Source of the DNA: an uncultured Prevotellaceae bacterium
GTDB lineage: Bacteria; Bacteroidota; Bacteroidia; Bacteroidales; Muribaculaceae
Length of the DNA: 64,000 bases
NCBI GenBank assembly: GCA_947165485.1
Contig: CAMVAP010000007.1
Location: 1-64,000 of the forward strand
Direction of reading: 5' to 3'
This document shows positions 56,119 through 64,000 of the stretch, piece after piece. Both the position numbers and the translations under genes were made by a program. Each line of letters opens with the position of its first letter. The stretch's first letter is position 1. A model generated the notes under the pieces. The model ran no database searches. It was not told where the DNA came from and worked only from the letters and a program-made list of their open reading frames with translations.

Positions 56119-58320
56119 TCAATAGTTAAATTCAATATAGCAGCCCTCGTCGCTGGAGTTGGTGCTCATGTAGGCACGGAAGGTGCCGGGCTCAACGGTC
56201 CAGCCATGGATGGCTTCGCTATAGTATTTCAGATCATCGACCGTGATGGTGAATTCGGCTGTCTGGGTCTCGCCGGGGGCAAGGTTGAGTTTGACGAAGT
56301 TCTTGAGTTCCTTGCGCGGGCGGTCAACGCTGCATTCCATGTCACCGATGTAGAGCTGGACAATTTCCTTGCCTGACACCTTGCCCGTGTTGGTCACGGG
56401 AACGCTCACCGTGATGGGGGCGTCGTTGGTGATGATGGGCGAGGAGAGCCTAGGTTTGCCATACTTGAAGGTGGTGTAGCTCAAGCCGTAGCCAAAGGGG
56501 AACTGCGGCTCAACCTTGCGGGTGTCGAAGTGACGGTAGCCGATGTAGATGTCCTCGCTGTAGTAAACCTGGTTGTTCTCGCCGGGATAGGCCTTCTTGC
56601 CATATTCATAGTAGGGATAGTCTTCCAGTGCCTTGGCAAAGGTGAAGGGTAATTTGCCGCTGGGGTTGACCGTGCCGCTAAGCACGCCGGCCAGCGCGTC
56701 GCCGCCCATCGACCCCAGATACCAGCAGTGCAGCAGGCCCTTGATGTTGTTGAGCCAAGGCATCGCATAGGGGTTGCCGCCAAAGGTGATGACAATCATA
56801 TTCTTCTGGATTTTGGCCAGGCCCTTGATGAGCTCGTTCTGTTCAAATGACAGGTCATAGCCCAAGCGGTCACCGTTCTCGCAGTCCTCCTTGTGGTTCT
56901 TGTTCAGTCCGCCGATGTAGATGATGAGGCCGGCCTCTTTGGCCTTGCGCAGGGCCTCTTCTCTCAAGCGCACGCGCTCCGAGGGGTTGACTTCGTCCAC
57001 CTGGTCATACATGGCACGGCCCGAGAGATAACCCTGGGCATAATCCACCTTGTCGCCATAGAGTTTCTTGATGGCTTCGAGCGGGCTGATGTCGCGCAGG
57101 GTCTTGAGCTCCGATGAGCCTCCGCCCTGGGTGAGGCTACGGGTGGCGTTCTCGCCCACGACAAGAATCTTCTTGTAACGCTCGGGGGCAATGGGCAGGA
57201 TGTTCTTCTCGTTGCGCAGCAGGGTGATGCCTTCCTCGCCGATGGCTTGGCAGGCCTCGTAGTGGTCCTCGCTGCACTGCTTGCCGATGGCCTTATCGGG
57301 GTTCATGCAGGTGCGGAACATGGTGCGCAGCACGCGACGGACCTTGTCGTCGAGATAGGACACGTCGAGTTTGCCTTCCTTGATGAGCGTCTCCATTGGG
57401 CGGGCCATATAGTAGTCGTCGTAGGTATATTCCGATTCTTTGATCTTGCCGTCGGTAAAGGAGCCCATCTCGATATCGAGACCTCCAGTGGCGGCTTGCC
57501 AGGTGTCGGTCGTGCCGCCCCAGTCGCTGATGACGGCTCCGTCAAATCCCCACTGGCGTTTCAAGATGCCGTTGAGCAGCGAGTCGTGGTTGCAGCAGTG
57601 GATGCCTTGCCACAGGTTGTAGCTGCCCATGACGCTCCACACGTGGGCTTCCTCGACGGCCTTCTTGAAGGCGGGCAGATAAATCTCGTTGATGGCACGC
57701 TCGCTGGCGTTGACATTGACGGTAAAGCGGTCCTCCTCTTGATTGTTCAGGAAGAAGTGCTTGATGCAGCATGCCACGCCGTTGGCCTGGACTGCCTTGA
57801 TGTAGGGCACAGCCATCTCGCCGGCCAGATAGGGGTCTTCGCCCATGTATTCAAAGGCGCGGCCATTGAGCGGCAGGCGGGCCATGTTCACGCCAGGACC
57901 CAGCAGGATGTCCTTGCCGCGGAAGGCAAACTCCTCGCTCAAGGCGTTGCCGTAGAGTGCTGCCAAGTCACGGTTCCATGTCGCTGCCAGGCAGGTGAGC
58001 GACGGGAAGGCCACGATGCTGTCGTTGGTCCACTTGGCAGGTGACCAGGTGTTCCATTCCAGCTCCTCGCGCACACCGTGAGGACCGTCGTCCATGTTGA
58101 GTTGACGGATGCCGAGGCGGGGCACACCGGCGCTGGTGAACTTGCTCTGGGCGTGAATCACTTGGATTTTCTCATGCAGTGTCATGCGCGACAGCGCATC
58201 CTCAACGCGTTGTTCGATGGGCGCATTGTTATCCAAGTAGATCGGCTTCGTTTTTTGTGCCGATACGGTGGTCGTTGCCAGCAGCAGGGCGATGGCAATG
58301 GTCGAAATGAATCTTTTCAT
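56119..58320 (-). CDS. GH3 beta-glucosidase, exported
   Basis: This 733-residue enzyme has a signal peptide (MKRFISTIAIALLLATTTVSA). The GH3 barrel runs from residue 30, with KHFFLNNQEEDR and the nucleophile Asp in VISDWGG (about 266). The alpha/beta sandwich follows, then a fibronectin III-like C-terminal domain (PVTNTGKVSGKEIVQLY). It would remove terminal beta-glucose or beta-xylose residues from imported oligosaccharides in the periplasm. Position between GH31 and GH43, 50 and 18 bp apart, fits stepwise xyloglucan breakdown. Beta-xylosidase or beta-glucosidase cannot be separated from sequence alone. Confidence 0.92.
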   Translation of the reverse strand: MKRFISTIAIALLLATTTVSAQKTKPIYLDNNAPIEQRVEDALSRMTLHEKIQVIHAQSKFTSAGVPRLGIRQLNMDDGPHGVREELEWNTWSPAKWTNDSIVAFPSLTCLAATWNRDLAALYGNALSEEFAFRGKDILLGPGVNMARLPLNGRAFEYMGEDPYLAGEMAVPYIKAVQANGVACCIKHFFLNNQEEDRFTVNVNASERAINEIYLPAFKKAVEEAHVWSVMGSYNLWQGIHCCNHDSLLNGILKRQWGFDGAVISDWGGTTDTWQAATGGLDIEMGSFTDGKIKESEYTYDDYYMARPMETLIKEGKLDVSYLDDKVRRVLRTMFRTCMNPDKAIGKQCSEDHYEACQAIGEEGITLLRNEKNILPIAPERYKKILVVGENATRSLTQGGGSSELKTLRDISPLEAIKKLYGDKVDYAQGYLSGRAMYDQVDEVNPSERVRLREEALRKAKEAGLIIYIGGLNKNHKEDCENGDRLGYDLSFEQNELIKGLAKIQKNMIVITFGGNPYAMPWLNNIKGLLHCWYLGSMGGDALAGVLSGTVNPSGKLPFTFAKALEDYPYYEYGKKAYPGENNQVYYSEDIYIGYRHFDTRKVEPQFPFGYGLSYTTFKYGKPRLSSPIITNDAPITVSVPVTNTGKVSGKEIVQLYIGDMECSVDRPRKELKNFVKLNLAPGETQTAEFTITVDDLKYYSEAIHGWTVEPGTFRAYMSTNSSDEGCYIEFNY

Positions 58321-58370
58321 TATCTCTTGTTTGGGCTATTGGTTATCGCCTTTTGTTATTTACTCACACA

Positions 58371-61316
58371 TTATAATTTGACGGTCACTTGCTTGCCGTT
58401 GTACTCTACCATCTGCCCTGCGGGATGCTCGAGGTCGAGCTCGCGGGGATGGTCGCGCGTGATGACAACGACGTTGAAGCGGCGCTGCTTGAGCATTCCA
58501 TTGAACGACCCCTTGCGGGCACCAATGGTGAGTGTGCGCGTGGCTTCGTCATAGTTGAAGTCGATGGTGGCATATTTGCCTTTCTCATAGTTGTAGTTGG
58601 TGCCCTCGTCCTCGTAGAGCTGGAACTGGCCGTCGGCTCCGGTGTAGATATACAGGTTGATGAGCTCGGCGGGTTTCTCGTCGCTCCACTGTATCTCGGG
58701 ACCAAAGGGGATGATGCTGCCTTCACGCACATAGACGGGCATGCGGCCATAAGGGGCATCGACGATGAGCTTCTGGCCACCGTTGATATATTCGCCGCTG
58801 TACAGGTTATACCAGTCGCACTGCTTGGGAAAATATACCTGGCGGTTGCGGGCCTTGTAGGTGGCGACGGGGCAGGCCATAAAGGCGGGACCGAACATCC
58901 ACTGGTCGGGGATGTCGAGCACGTTCTTGTCGTCGGCAAAGTCCATCACCAGGGCGCGCATGAGTGTGTAGTCCTTGAAGTGTGCCCAACCGGCCATCGA
59001 GTAGAGGTAGGGCATCATGCGGTAGCGCAGCTTGTGGTAATAGACGATGCTCTCATAGGCGGGATGACCCTCGGGGGCGATGCTCCACACCTCGCGCAGG
59101 GGCCACTGGCCGTGGGCACGGTACAAGGGGATGAAACAACCGAATTGGTTCCAGCGGGTTTGCAGCTCGCGCCATTCGGTTAGGTCGCTGTTCTCGTGGC
59201 CCGTTTGGTCAAACTCTTGCTGAGCGGCCACATAACGGTTCTCGACGCAGAAGCCGCCCTGGTCCATACCCCAGAAAGGGATGCCCGACATTGAGAAGTT
59301 GAGGCCTGCGGTCATTTGGGCCCTCATGTCTTCCCAGCGGGTGCCGATGTCGCCGCTCCAGGTGGCTGTTGAGTAGCGTTGCTCGCCTGCAAAGCCACTG
59401 CGGGTGAGCAGGAATACGCGCTTGTTGTTGCCCGTGGCACGCTGGCCGGTATAGATGGCGTCGGCGTTGACGATAGAGTAGGCGTTGAAATATTCGGTCG
59501 ATGAGCCCAGGGCCGTGGGGCCGGACAGGGCTTTGCGGTACCACATGGGGGTGCAGTCGCGTATGTTGGGCTCGCTGGCATCCATCCACCAGGCATCGAT
59601 GGTATAGTTGTATTTCTTGTAAAGGTTGTCGTCCATCTGTTTCCAGAACAGCTTGCGGGCTCCTGCGTCATAGGCATCATAGAACGATCCGCGGAATCCC
59701 AGCCAGTCGTGGATGTCGTCAACGATGGCCTGCTTGTAAATCCAGCCTTTGGCATCAAGCGCCTTGTAATTATCGACGGTCTCATAGAACTTGGGCCACA
59801 CGCTGATCATGAACCGACCGCCCATGGCGTGTACCGAGTCGAGCATGGCCTGCGGGTTGGGGTAGCGCGAGGCCTCAAAGGTGTGGTCGCCCCAGTTCTC
59901 CAGTTTCCAGTAATTCCAGTCCTGCACAATGTTGTCGATGGGAATGCGGCGATTGCGGAACTCGGCAAGCGTCTGCTCGATGTCTTGCGAACTCTTGTAG
60001 CGCTCACGGCTCTGCCAGAAACCCAGCACCCACTTGGGATACAGCGAGGCCTTGCCCGTGAGGGTGCGGTAGCCCGAGATGATCTCGTCAAAGTTCTTGC
60101 CGGCGATGAAGTAGTAGTCCATGTCGCGGCTCATCTCGCTCCACACGGTGAGTTGCCCGCGTTCGGCAGTGCTGCGGGGTGCCGACACGCGCAGTCCGCA
60201 ATAGGACACGTCACCGTCGGGTTGCCACTCGATGCGCAACTGCGTCTTTTTGCCAGTAGGCACCTGGGCGGTGAATTTCCATGCGTTGGGGTTCCATGCC
60301 GTGCGCCAGCGCTCGGGAACCACTTCCTCGCCGCCAATGTACACCTTGATGTAGCCGGCATAGTAGAGGATGAACTGGCGCAGCGTCTCGCTCACGCGTC
60401 CCTTGGGTTCGATGAAGCCTTCATAGACCACCGTCGCACCGTTCAGGACAAAGCCCTTCGGCAGGTTCTTGATACCGCCGGGCTCGGTCAACTTGCCCAG
60501 TTCCGATCCTGCGGGCATGTCAAACTCAAAATAGAGGGAGTCCTCGCCGCGCACCAGGCGTTGGCCGTGCTTGTCGGTATAAGTGCCCGTCAGGCTGCCT
60601 TTCTTGCCGTGCTTGTCATAGAGGTTGAAGGCTCGGTTGAGTTGCAGGTAGTCCTCGGGGTTGCCGTAGCGGCAATAGCTATAGCTGTCCCACAGGATGC
60701 CGTAGCCGTTGGTGCTCAGCACCATGGGCACGCTCACCTTGGTATTGTACTGGAACAGGTCTTCGTTCTTGCCCTTCATGTTGAGCTCGCCCGACTGGTG
60801 CTGTCCCAGACCATAGAGCGCCTCATCTTGGTTCTCAAACTTGAGCGTCCAGGTCAAGCCCTTGCTCTGTTCGGCGGTCAGGGTGCCAACGCCGATTTCG
60901 CGCTCAGGCACTTTGAATGGCTTGAACGACTTACCGCCCACGGCCTCAGTCGCCAGAACCTTGCCACCCTCGTCGGTAAACTTGATGCGGCCATCGGCCT
61001 TGTTGACGGTAGCTGTCACGTTCTTGGCCTTGACGCAATAGCTGTCGCCATTGTCAGTGACCGTGAACTTGGGCTTGGCCGTCTGCGGCACAATCATCAG
61101 GCTGGCTGGCTTGGCCGGCAGCTGTGCCTCGCAGGTGGCCTGCACGCGCACGATGTTGTCATTCACCACTTGCAGGCGCACCACGCGGGGGGCACCTGCC
61201 TGAGCATTCTCGATGTCGATAGTCACGAAGTTGCCTTCGGTCTTGACAGCAGCCTGTGCCACAGTAGCAAGCAGCACAAATGCCGTCATCATAAACAGTT
61301 GTATGGCTCTTCTCAT
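58371..61316 (-). CDS. GH31 alpha-xylosidase with PA14 insertion, exported
   Basis: From the ATG at 61316 this is a 981-residue enzyme with signal peptide MRRAIQLFMMTAFVLLATVAQA. After the N-terminal beta-sandwich a PA14-like insertion (LRQFILYYAGYIKVYIGGEE onward, about residues 325-400) is present, as in known xyloglucan alpha-xylosidases. The barrel nucleophile Asp is in WWMDASEPN (about 579). It would release alpha-1,6-xylose from xyloglucan oligosaccharides. The track's start 33 bp upstream includes the -7 box (61338-61345), so I rejected it. It leads the six-gene run GH31, GH3, GH43, AraC, esterase, GH5. Confidence 0.92.
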   Translation of the reverse strand: MRRAIQLFMMTAFVLLATVAQAAVKTEGNFVTIDIENAQAGAPRVVRLQVVNDNIVRVQATCEAQLPAKPASLMIVPQTAKPKFTVTDNGDSYCVKAKNVTATVNKADGRIKFTDEGGKVLATEAVGGKSFKPFKVPEREIGVGTLTAEQSKGLTWTLKFENQDEALYGLGQHQSGELNMKGKNEDLFQYNTKVSVPMVLSTNGYGILWDSYSYCRYGNPEDYLQLNRAFNLYDKHGKKGSLTGTYTDKHGQRLVRGEDSLYFEFDMPAGSELGKLTEPGGIKNLPKGFVLNGATVVYEGFIEPKGRVSETLRQFILYYAGYIKVYIGGEEVVPERWRTAWNPNAWKFTAQVPTGKKTQLRIEWQPDGDVSYCGLRVSAPRSTAERGQLTVWSEMSRDMDYYFIAGKNFDEIISGYRTLTGKASLYPKWVLGFWQSRERYKSSQDIEQTLAEFRNRRIPIDNIVQDWNYWKLENWGDHTFEASRYPNPQAMLDSVHAMGGRFMISVWPKFYETVDNYKALDAKGWIYKQAIVDDIHDWLGFRGSFYDAYDAGARKLFWKQMDDNLYKKYNYTIDAWWMDASEPNIRDCTPMWYRKALSGPTALGSSTEYFNAYSIVNADAIYTGQRATGNNKRVFLLTRSGFAGEQRYSTATWSGDIGTRWEDMRAQMTAGLNFSMSGIPFWGMDQGGFCVENRYVAAQQEFDQTGHENSDLTEWRELQTRWNQFGCFIPLYRAHGQWPLREVWSIAPEGHPAYESIVYYHKLRYRMMPYLYSMAGWAHFKDYTLMRALVMDFADDKNVLDIPDQWMFGPAFMACPVATYKARNRQVYFPKQCDWYNLYSGEYINGGQKLIVDAPYGRMPVYVREGSIIPFGPEIQWSDEKPAELINLYIYTGADGQFQLYEDEGTNYNYEKGKYATIDFNYDEATRTLTIGARKGSFNGMLKQRRFNVVVITRDHPRELDLEHPAGQMVEYNGKQVTVKL

Positions 61317-61337
61317 TTTGGTTACACGATAATCGGA

Positions 61338-61345
61338 CAAATTTA
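61338..61345 (-). promoter_or_regulatory. -7 box of the GH31-led operon
   Basis: TAAATTTG on the minus strand fits TAnnTTTG, 22 bp upstream of the chosen GH31 ATG. No -33 element is seen, which would suit an activator-dependent promoter. Confidence 0.45.
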
Positions 61346-61494
61346 CCATAAAATTCCGAAAAATCCCGCATCTCAGAAGTTATTTATCTTTAATTTGGCC
61401 AAATCCCAGCCTAACACAAGCAGCATCGTGGCCAGAGTACAGTGCGGCACTGCCGTATGCCGAACGACACCTACGGTGGTGTGGGATGAAAAAA

Positions 61495-61557
61495 CAGGCG
61501 CAGGACAAATACCAGCGCCTCATCAACAATAAATCACCGAAAGAGAAACGCAAATAG
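61495..61557 (+). repeat. 63-bp direct repeat, left copy (coding remnant)
   Basis: It matches 63659-63721 with 57 of 63 identical bases and no gaps. Both encode the same tail, QAQDKYQRL...NKSPK.KRK followed by TAG. It is probably the C-terminal end of a lost gene. The nearby 61317-61494 bases show no intact gene. Confidence 0.7.
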
Positions 61558-61569
61558 AGAAATAGTTTG

Positions 61570-61577
61570 TACTTTTG
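61570..61577 (+). promoter_or_regulatory. -7 box of the DUF1016 gene
   Basis: TACTTTTG followed by TGC fits the consensus. It overlaps the track's TTG start at 61567, which argues that translation begins at 61606. Confidence 0.5.
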
Positions 61578-61605
61578 TGCAGTAAACAATGAAAACGATA
61601 GCGTG

Positions 61606-62727
61606 ATGACGGATATTATTGAGCCGAGCTCTTCAATGCTCATGCCAGAGGGTTATGATTCTTGGCGCAAAGCGATTGAGGTTAAAATTGAGACCGCAAA
61701 GCTGAATGCGGCCTTGCATGTTAATTCTGACATGTTGTCCCTTTATTGGTCCATTGGCAAAGATATTTTGAGCAAGCAGGAAGAACAGGGATGGGGCAAG
61801 CAGGTGATAGGACAGTTGTCCCGTGATTTGTCGGTGCGATTTCCTGACGATAGGGGCTATTCTGAGCGCAATTTGGGGTACATGAAACAGTTTGCTAAAG
61901 AGTATCCTGATTTCCCAATTTTGCAAGTCCCACTTACAAAAATTCAAAAAAGTCCAATTTTGCAAGTTGCACTTGCAAAATTACCAAAAGATGACAAATT
62001 TGTCCAGATTCCCCTAACTCAAATATCCTGGTATCACCATATCTCACTGATACCCAAAATTAAAGAGATTGAGAACCGTGCCTTTTATATAATGGCGACT
62101 GCTCATGAAGGTTGGAGCCGTGACACGATGCTCACTCAGATAGCGAACGGATATATTGAGGCTAAGGGCCGTACCATCAATAATTTTGAATTAACCCTGC
62201 CGTCGCCTCAATCCGATTTGGCCAAATATACCTTCAAGGACCCGTATAACTTCAGTTTCCTCGGCACTGTCGCTTTGCAAAATGAATTAGATATAGAGAA
62301 AGGACTTGCATCGAGGGTTGTGGAGTTTTTGCTTGAGATGGGAAAAGGTTTTGCGTTTATTGGTCGTCAATATCATTTGTCAGTAGACGATAGCGATTAC
62401 TACATTGACATCTTAATGTACCACCTGCAACTTCATTGCTATGTGGTTGTTGAGTTGAAAGCAGTGGAGTTCAAGCCCGAATTTGTAAGCAAACTGAACT
62501 TCTACATTTCTGCCGTTGATGAGCAGGTTAAATCGCCCGAAGACAAACCCACAATCGGCTTGTTGCTGTGCCGTTCCAAGAGTGACACCAAGGCGCGTTT
62601 CGCCCTGCGTGGCTTCACGCAGCCTTTGGGCATTGCTGAATATGAAACCCAGAAACTGTTTGCCGAGGTGGCTTCATCTCTGCCGCAGATCGAGGATATC
62701 GAGAAAGCAGTTGAGAATCAACAATAA
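61606..62727 (+). CDS. DUF1016 (YhcG-type) PD-(D/E)xK nuclease domain protein
   Basis: This 373-residue cytoplasmic protein has the two parts of DUF1016/YhcG proteins. The N-terminal helical region includes LHVNSDMLSLYWSIGKDI and YSERNLGYMKQFAKEYP. The C-terminal nuclease-like domain carries DSDYYIDILMYH followed by VVVELKAVEFKPE, the PD-(D/E)xK pattern. An insertion with near-repeated FPILQVPLTKIQ and SPILQVALAKLP lies between. Such proteins sit in defence and mobile regions, and some are linked to restriction or recombination. No type I restriction partner is adjacent here. I start at ATG 61606 because the track's TTG start is inside the promoter. Confidence 0.82.
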   Translation: MTDIIEPSSSMLMPEGYDSWRKAIEVKIETAKLNAALHVNSDMLSLYWSIGKDILSKQEEQGWGKQVIGQLSRDLSVRFPDDRGYSERNLGYMKQFAKEYPDFPILQVPLTKIQKSPILQVALAKLPKDDKFVQIPLTQISWYHHISLIPKIKEIENRAFYIMATAHEGWSRDTMLTQIANGYIEAKGRTINNFELTLPSPQSDLAKYTFKDPYNFSFLGTVALQNELDIEKGLASRVVEFLLEMGKGFAFIGRQYHLSVDDSDYYIDILMYHLQLHCYVVVELKAVEFKPEFVSKLNFYISAVDEQVKSPEDKPTIGLLLCRSKSDTKARFALRGFTQPLGIAEYETQKLFAEVASSLPQIEDIEKAVENQQ

Positions 62728-62758
62728 ATCACCGAAATCTACAAGAAAGAAATGCTAA

Positions 62759-62775
62759 AACTTAATTTTTAAGTT
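62759..62775. promoter_or_regulatory. Inverted repeat upstream of the TA promoter (putative operator 1)
   Basis: AACTTAA-TTT-TTAAGTT lies just upstream of the -33 box of the toxin-antitoxin pair. A related repeat lies downstream of the promoter. Confidence 0.5.
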
Positions 62776-62781
62776 AATTAA

Positions 62782-62813
62782 TTTGGAGGATTCAAGTAGT
62801 GGTCTTATTTTTG
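62782..62813 (+). promoter_or_regulatory. Promoter of the toxin-antitoxin pair
   Basis: TTTG at 62782-62785, a 20-bp spacer and TATTTTTG at 62806-62813 are a very good match to the Bacteroidetes consensus. Confidence 0.75.
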
Positions 62814-62822
62814 CAGCAAGAT

Positions 62823-62834
62823 AACTTAAAAGTT
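62823..62834. promoter_or_regulatory. Inverted repeat downstream of the TA promoter (putative operator 2)
   Basis: AACTT-AA-AAGTT repeats the arms of operator 1 on the other side of the promoter, a few bases before the toxin ATG. Binding by the HTH antitoxin would block the promoter. Confidence 0.5.
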
Positions 62835-62838
62835 AAGA

Positions 62839-63328
62839 ATGAAACAGTTCTATCAAATTGATTTGGTTGAGGAATATCCTAATGTGAATTTCTACAGCAT
62901 TCGCTTAGAGGATAAGGAACTGACTGAACTGGAAAGGTTCTTCGAGAAAATTCCCGATTGGATGTGAATATGACGATGAAATTGATGTCATCGTAGCTTG
63001 GCTTGACAAGATAGCCGAGTCAGGTGCGCTAGAACGCCACTTCCGTCCAGAAGGTCGTTATGGTGATGGTGTGGGCGTGATTCCGATTGATGTTGGTAAC
63101 AAAGTACGGTTGTACTGCTTGAGACTTTCGGACAAGATTCTTGTGTTTGGTAATGGTGGACTGAAAGATGCCTCCACTTGGGAAGAAAGCGAGGAACTTG
63201 CACCATACGTTAAACTACTTATTGACACGAGCCGATTCATTTCTTCGCGGATTAAGAACGGCACAATCGTTTTGGTGGATAAAGAGATTATTGGTGATTT
63301 AAACTTTAGTAGAGATGAAACGGAGTAG
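62839..63328 (+). pseudogene. Frameshifted toxin-like gene upstream of the HTH antitoxin
   Basis: The reading frame starting MKQFYQIDLVEEYPNVNFYS runs 42 codons to a TGA at 62965. The continuation CEYDDEIDVIVAWLDKIAE follows at once in the +2 frame and runs to 63328. Together they make about 160 residues: LERHFRPEGRYGDGVG, LYCLRLSDKILVFGNGG and a C-terminal IVLVDKEIIGDL. The layout before an XRE-type gene with a 14-bp overlap is typical of a type II toxin. I do not assign a RelE or HigB family. Either one base was lost or gained near 62960, or the assembly has an error. The track sees only the second half (63071-63328). Confidence 0.65.
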
Positions 63329-63596
63329 AATAATAGACGAACGTCGCAAGCATGTTAGTGCCGAGACAAGAGAGCGAGTCGCTCTTTCGTTCCAAATTGT
63401 TGACAGGATTCATGAAATTCTTGTCGCTCGTGGCCTTCGACAAAAAGATCTAGCTATGATGTTGGGTAAGAGTGAAGCCGAAATCAGTAAGTGGATGCGT
63501 GGCACTCACAACTTCACTATTGACACAGTTGTGTCTATAGAAGAAGCCCTGCATGCACCTGTGCTTCAGGTTTGCCATGATTCTGCGACTGCTTGA
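63315..63596 (+). CDS. XRE-family HTH antitoxin
   Basis: This 93-residue DNA-binding protein contains a helix-turn-helix of the Cro/C1 type (HEILVARGLRQKDLAMMLGKSEAEISKWMRGTHN, residues 32-65). It overlaps the end of the toxin-like frame by 14 bp. Two related inverted repeats flank the promoter upstream, as expected for an autoregulating antitoxin. If the toxin is really frameshifted, this protein would be an orphan repressor. The family match is clear, while the antitoxin role follows from gene order. Confidence 0.8.
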   Translation: MKRSRIIDERRKHVSAETRERVALSFQIVDRIHEILVARGLRQKDLAMMLGKSEAEISKWMRGTHNFTIDTVVSIEEALHAPVLQVCHDSATA

Positions 63597-63658
63597 TCGA
63601 GCGATTGGACAAGCCATTAGTGACGATAAACACCGTCACTGGCGAGGATGGCATCAAG

Positions 63659-63721
63659 CAGGCGCAGGACAAATACCAGCGCCTCATGAGCAATAAATCA
63701 CCGAAAAATAAAAGAAAATAG
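63659..63721 (+). repeat. 63-bp direct repeat, right copy (coding remnant)
   Basis: This is the partner of 61495-61557. The frame is open further left and reads DKPLVTINTVTGEDGIKQ before the shared tail, so a longer piece of the lost gene's C-terminus survives here. I do not recognise the protein. Confidence 0.7.
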
Positions 63722-63868
63722 TAGGCCTATGAAAACTATACCCGGCAGTTTGGTTTTACCCAGGGACTGTCGGGACTTAACACTGCAAAAGTAATGATTT
63801 ACTTCTGATTGACAAAATTTTTCAAGAAAAAAAGAAGAATAATCCGCCCTTTTCCCCATTTTTGGGAG

Positions 63869-64000
63869 CTACACGCTCAAAATTTGGCCACATACATGAT
63901 CAATGTGGTCTAATCCATATAGCAGTGAGGCAGAATCAATTCCCATCCATTGAAAGAGCCTCATGATACGTTTGTAGCAATCCTTAACACTGCTGACATC
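63869..64000 (-). CDS. C-terminal part of an unrecognised protein, cut by window edge
   Basis: A frame on the minus strand is open at the window edge and ends in TAG at 63869-63871. It gives 43 residues (DVSSVKDCYKRIMRLFQWMG onward to GQILSV). It is too short for identification. Its position next to repeats and remnants makes a mobile-element gene possible, but that is only context. The bases 63722-63868 are AT-rich with no gene seen. Confidence 0.45.
   Translation of the reverse strand, partial: DVSSVKDCYKRIMRLFQWMGIDSASLLYGLDHIDHVCGQILSV

Noticed and set aside
59709-61532. 607-residue plus-strand ORF opposite GH31
   Set aside because: It is a shadow of the GC-rich antisense strand. GH31 has complete family motifs and a signal peptide, and the plus-strand product resembles nothing. 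Similar long antisense ORFs (for example 9314-10399, 16289-17260, 54853-55848, 57247-58044) were dropped for the same reason.
61567-61605. TTG start of the DUF1016 ORF
   Set aside because: The codon overlaps a consensus -7 box, so it would be upstream of the transcript start. The ATG at 61606 fits better.
63722-63868. Insertion-sequence end near gggactgtcgggac
   Set aside because: I could not find a matching inverted end or a transposase motif, and the sequence runs off the window.

Overview
This window looks like a chromosomal segment of a carbohydrate-degrading Bacteroidales bacterium (Prevotella/Muribaculaceae-like; the genus cannot be fixed from the sequence). The evidence is SusC/SusD pairs, lipoprotein glycan-binding proteins, promoters of the Bacteroidetes TTTG/TAnnTTTG type, a type IX secretion C-terminal signal, BspA-like repeat proteins, and GPH and FHS sugar transporters. 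No rRNA, tRNA or CRISPR array was seen.

Layout. 1-1.4 kb: end of an FHS-type sugar permease plus a PfkB fructokinase. 1.6-1.75 kb: a decayed C-terminus of a GMC oxidoreductase. 1.8-3.3 kb: a PreA-like dihydropyrimidine dehydrogenase with an extra N-terminal Fe-S module. 3.6-4.1 kb: a DEDDh exonuclease. 4.3-14.4 kb: one giant 3357-residue secreted LamG/FnIII protein with a T9SS sorting domain. 14.9-17.3 kb: a GH2 enzyme. 17.5-20.8 kb: two dockerin-tailed BspA-like surface proteins with related promoters, the second with a MITE-like insertion in its leader. 21.1-21.9 kb: an aldo/keto reductase. 22.1-26.8 kb: an AT-rich defence block consisting of a DUF3791-DUF3990-DUF3791 cassette (toxin-antitoxin-like) and a single-chain restriction-methylation-specificity enzyme with a G9 tract between its two target-recognition domains.

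27.5-61.3 kb is a large composite hemicellulose utilisation locus. A leftward seven-gene run (CE7, GH130, GPH symporter, cellobiose/mannobiose 2-epimerase, GH94, GH36, GH26) forms a beta-mannan/glucomannan pathway. A divergent rightward run (SusC, SusD, two surface glycan-binding lipoproteins, an unknown lipoprotein, a GH26 lipoprotein) forms the outer-membrane capture and cleavage machinery. A second leftward run (GH31 with PA14, GH3, GH43, AraC regulator, SGNH acetylesterase, GH5 lipoprotein) looks xyloglucan-directed. In the inferred scheme, surface GH26/GH5 enzymes cut the polymer, SusCD imports oligosaccharides, and periplasmic GH36, GH31, GH3, GH43 and esterases trim side chains. The symporter then brings disaccharides into the cytoplasm, where the epimerase, GH130 and GH94 split them by phosphorolysis.

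61.5-64 kb: a second AT-rich accessory block with a DUF1016 PD-(D/E)xK nuclease and a toxin-antitoxin pair with a frameshifted toxin. Most of this block is flanked by 63-bp direct repeats. An unidentified gene runs off the right edge.

The most unusual items are the poly-G switch candidate in the restriction enzyme, the adjoining DUF3791/DUF3990 cassette, two copies of an approximately 290-bp eight-hairpin palindromic element with compensatory stem changes, both lying between convergent genes, and the repeat-bounded cassettes at the right end.
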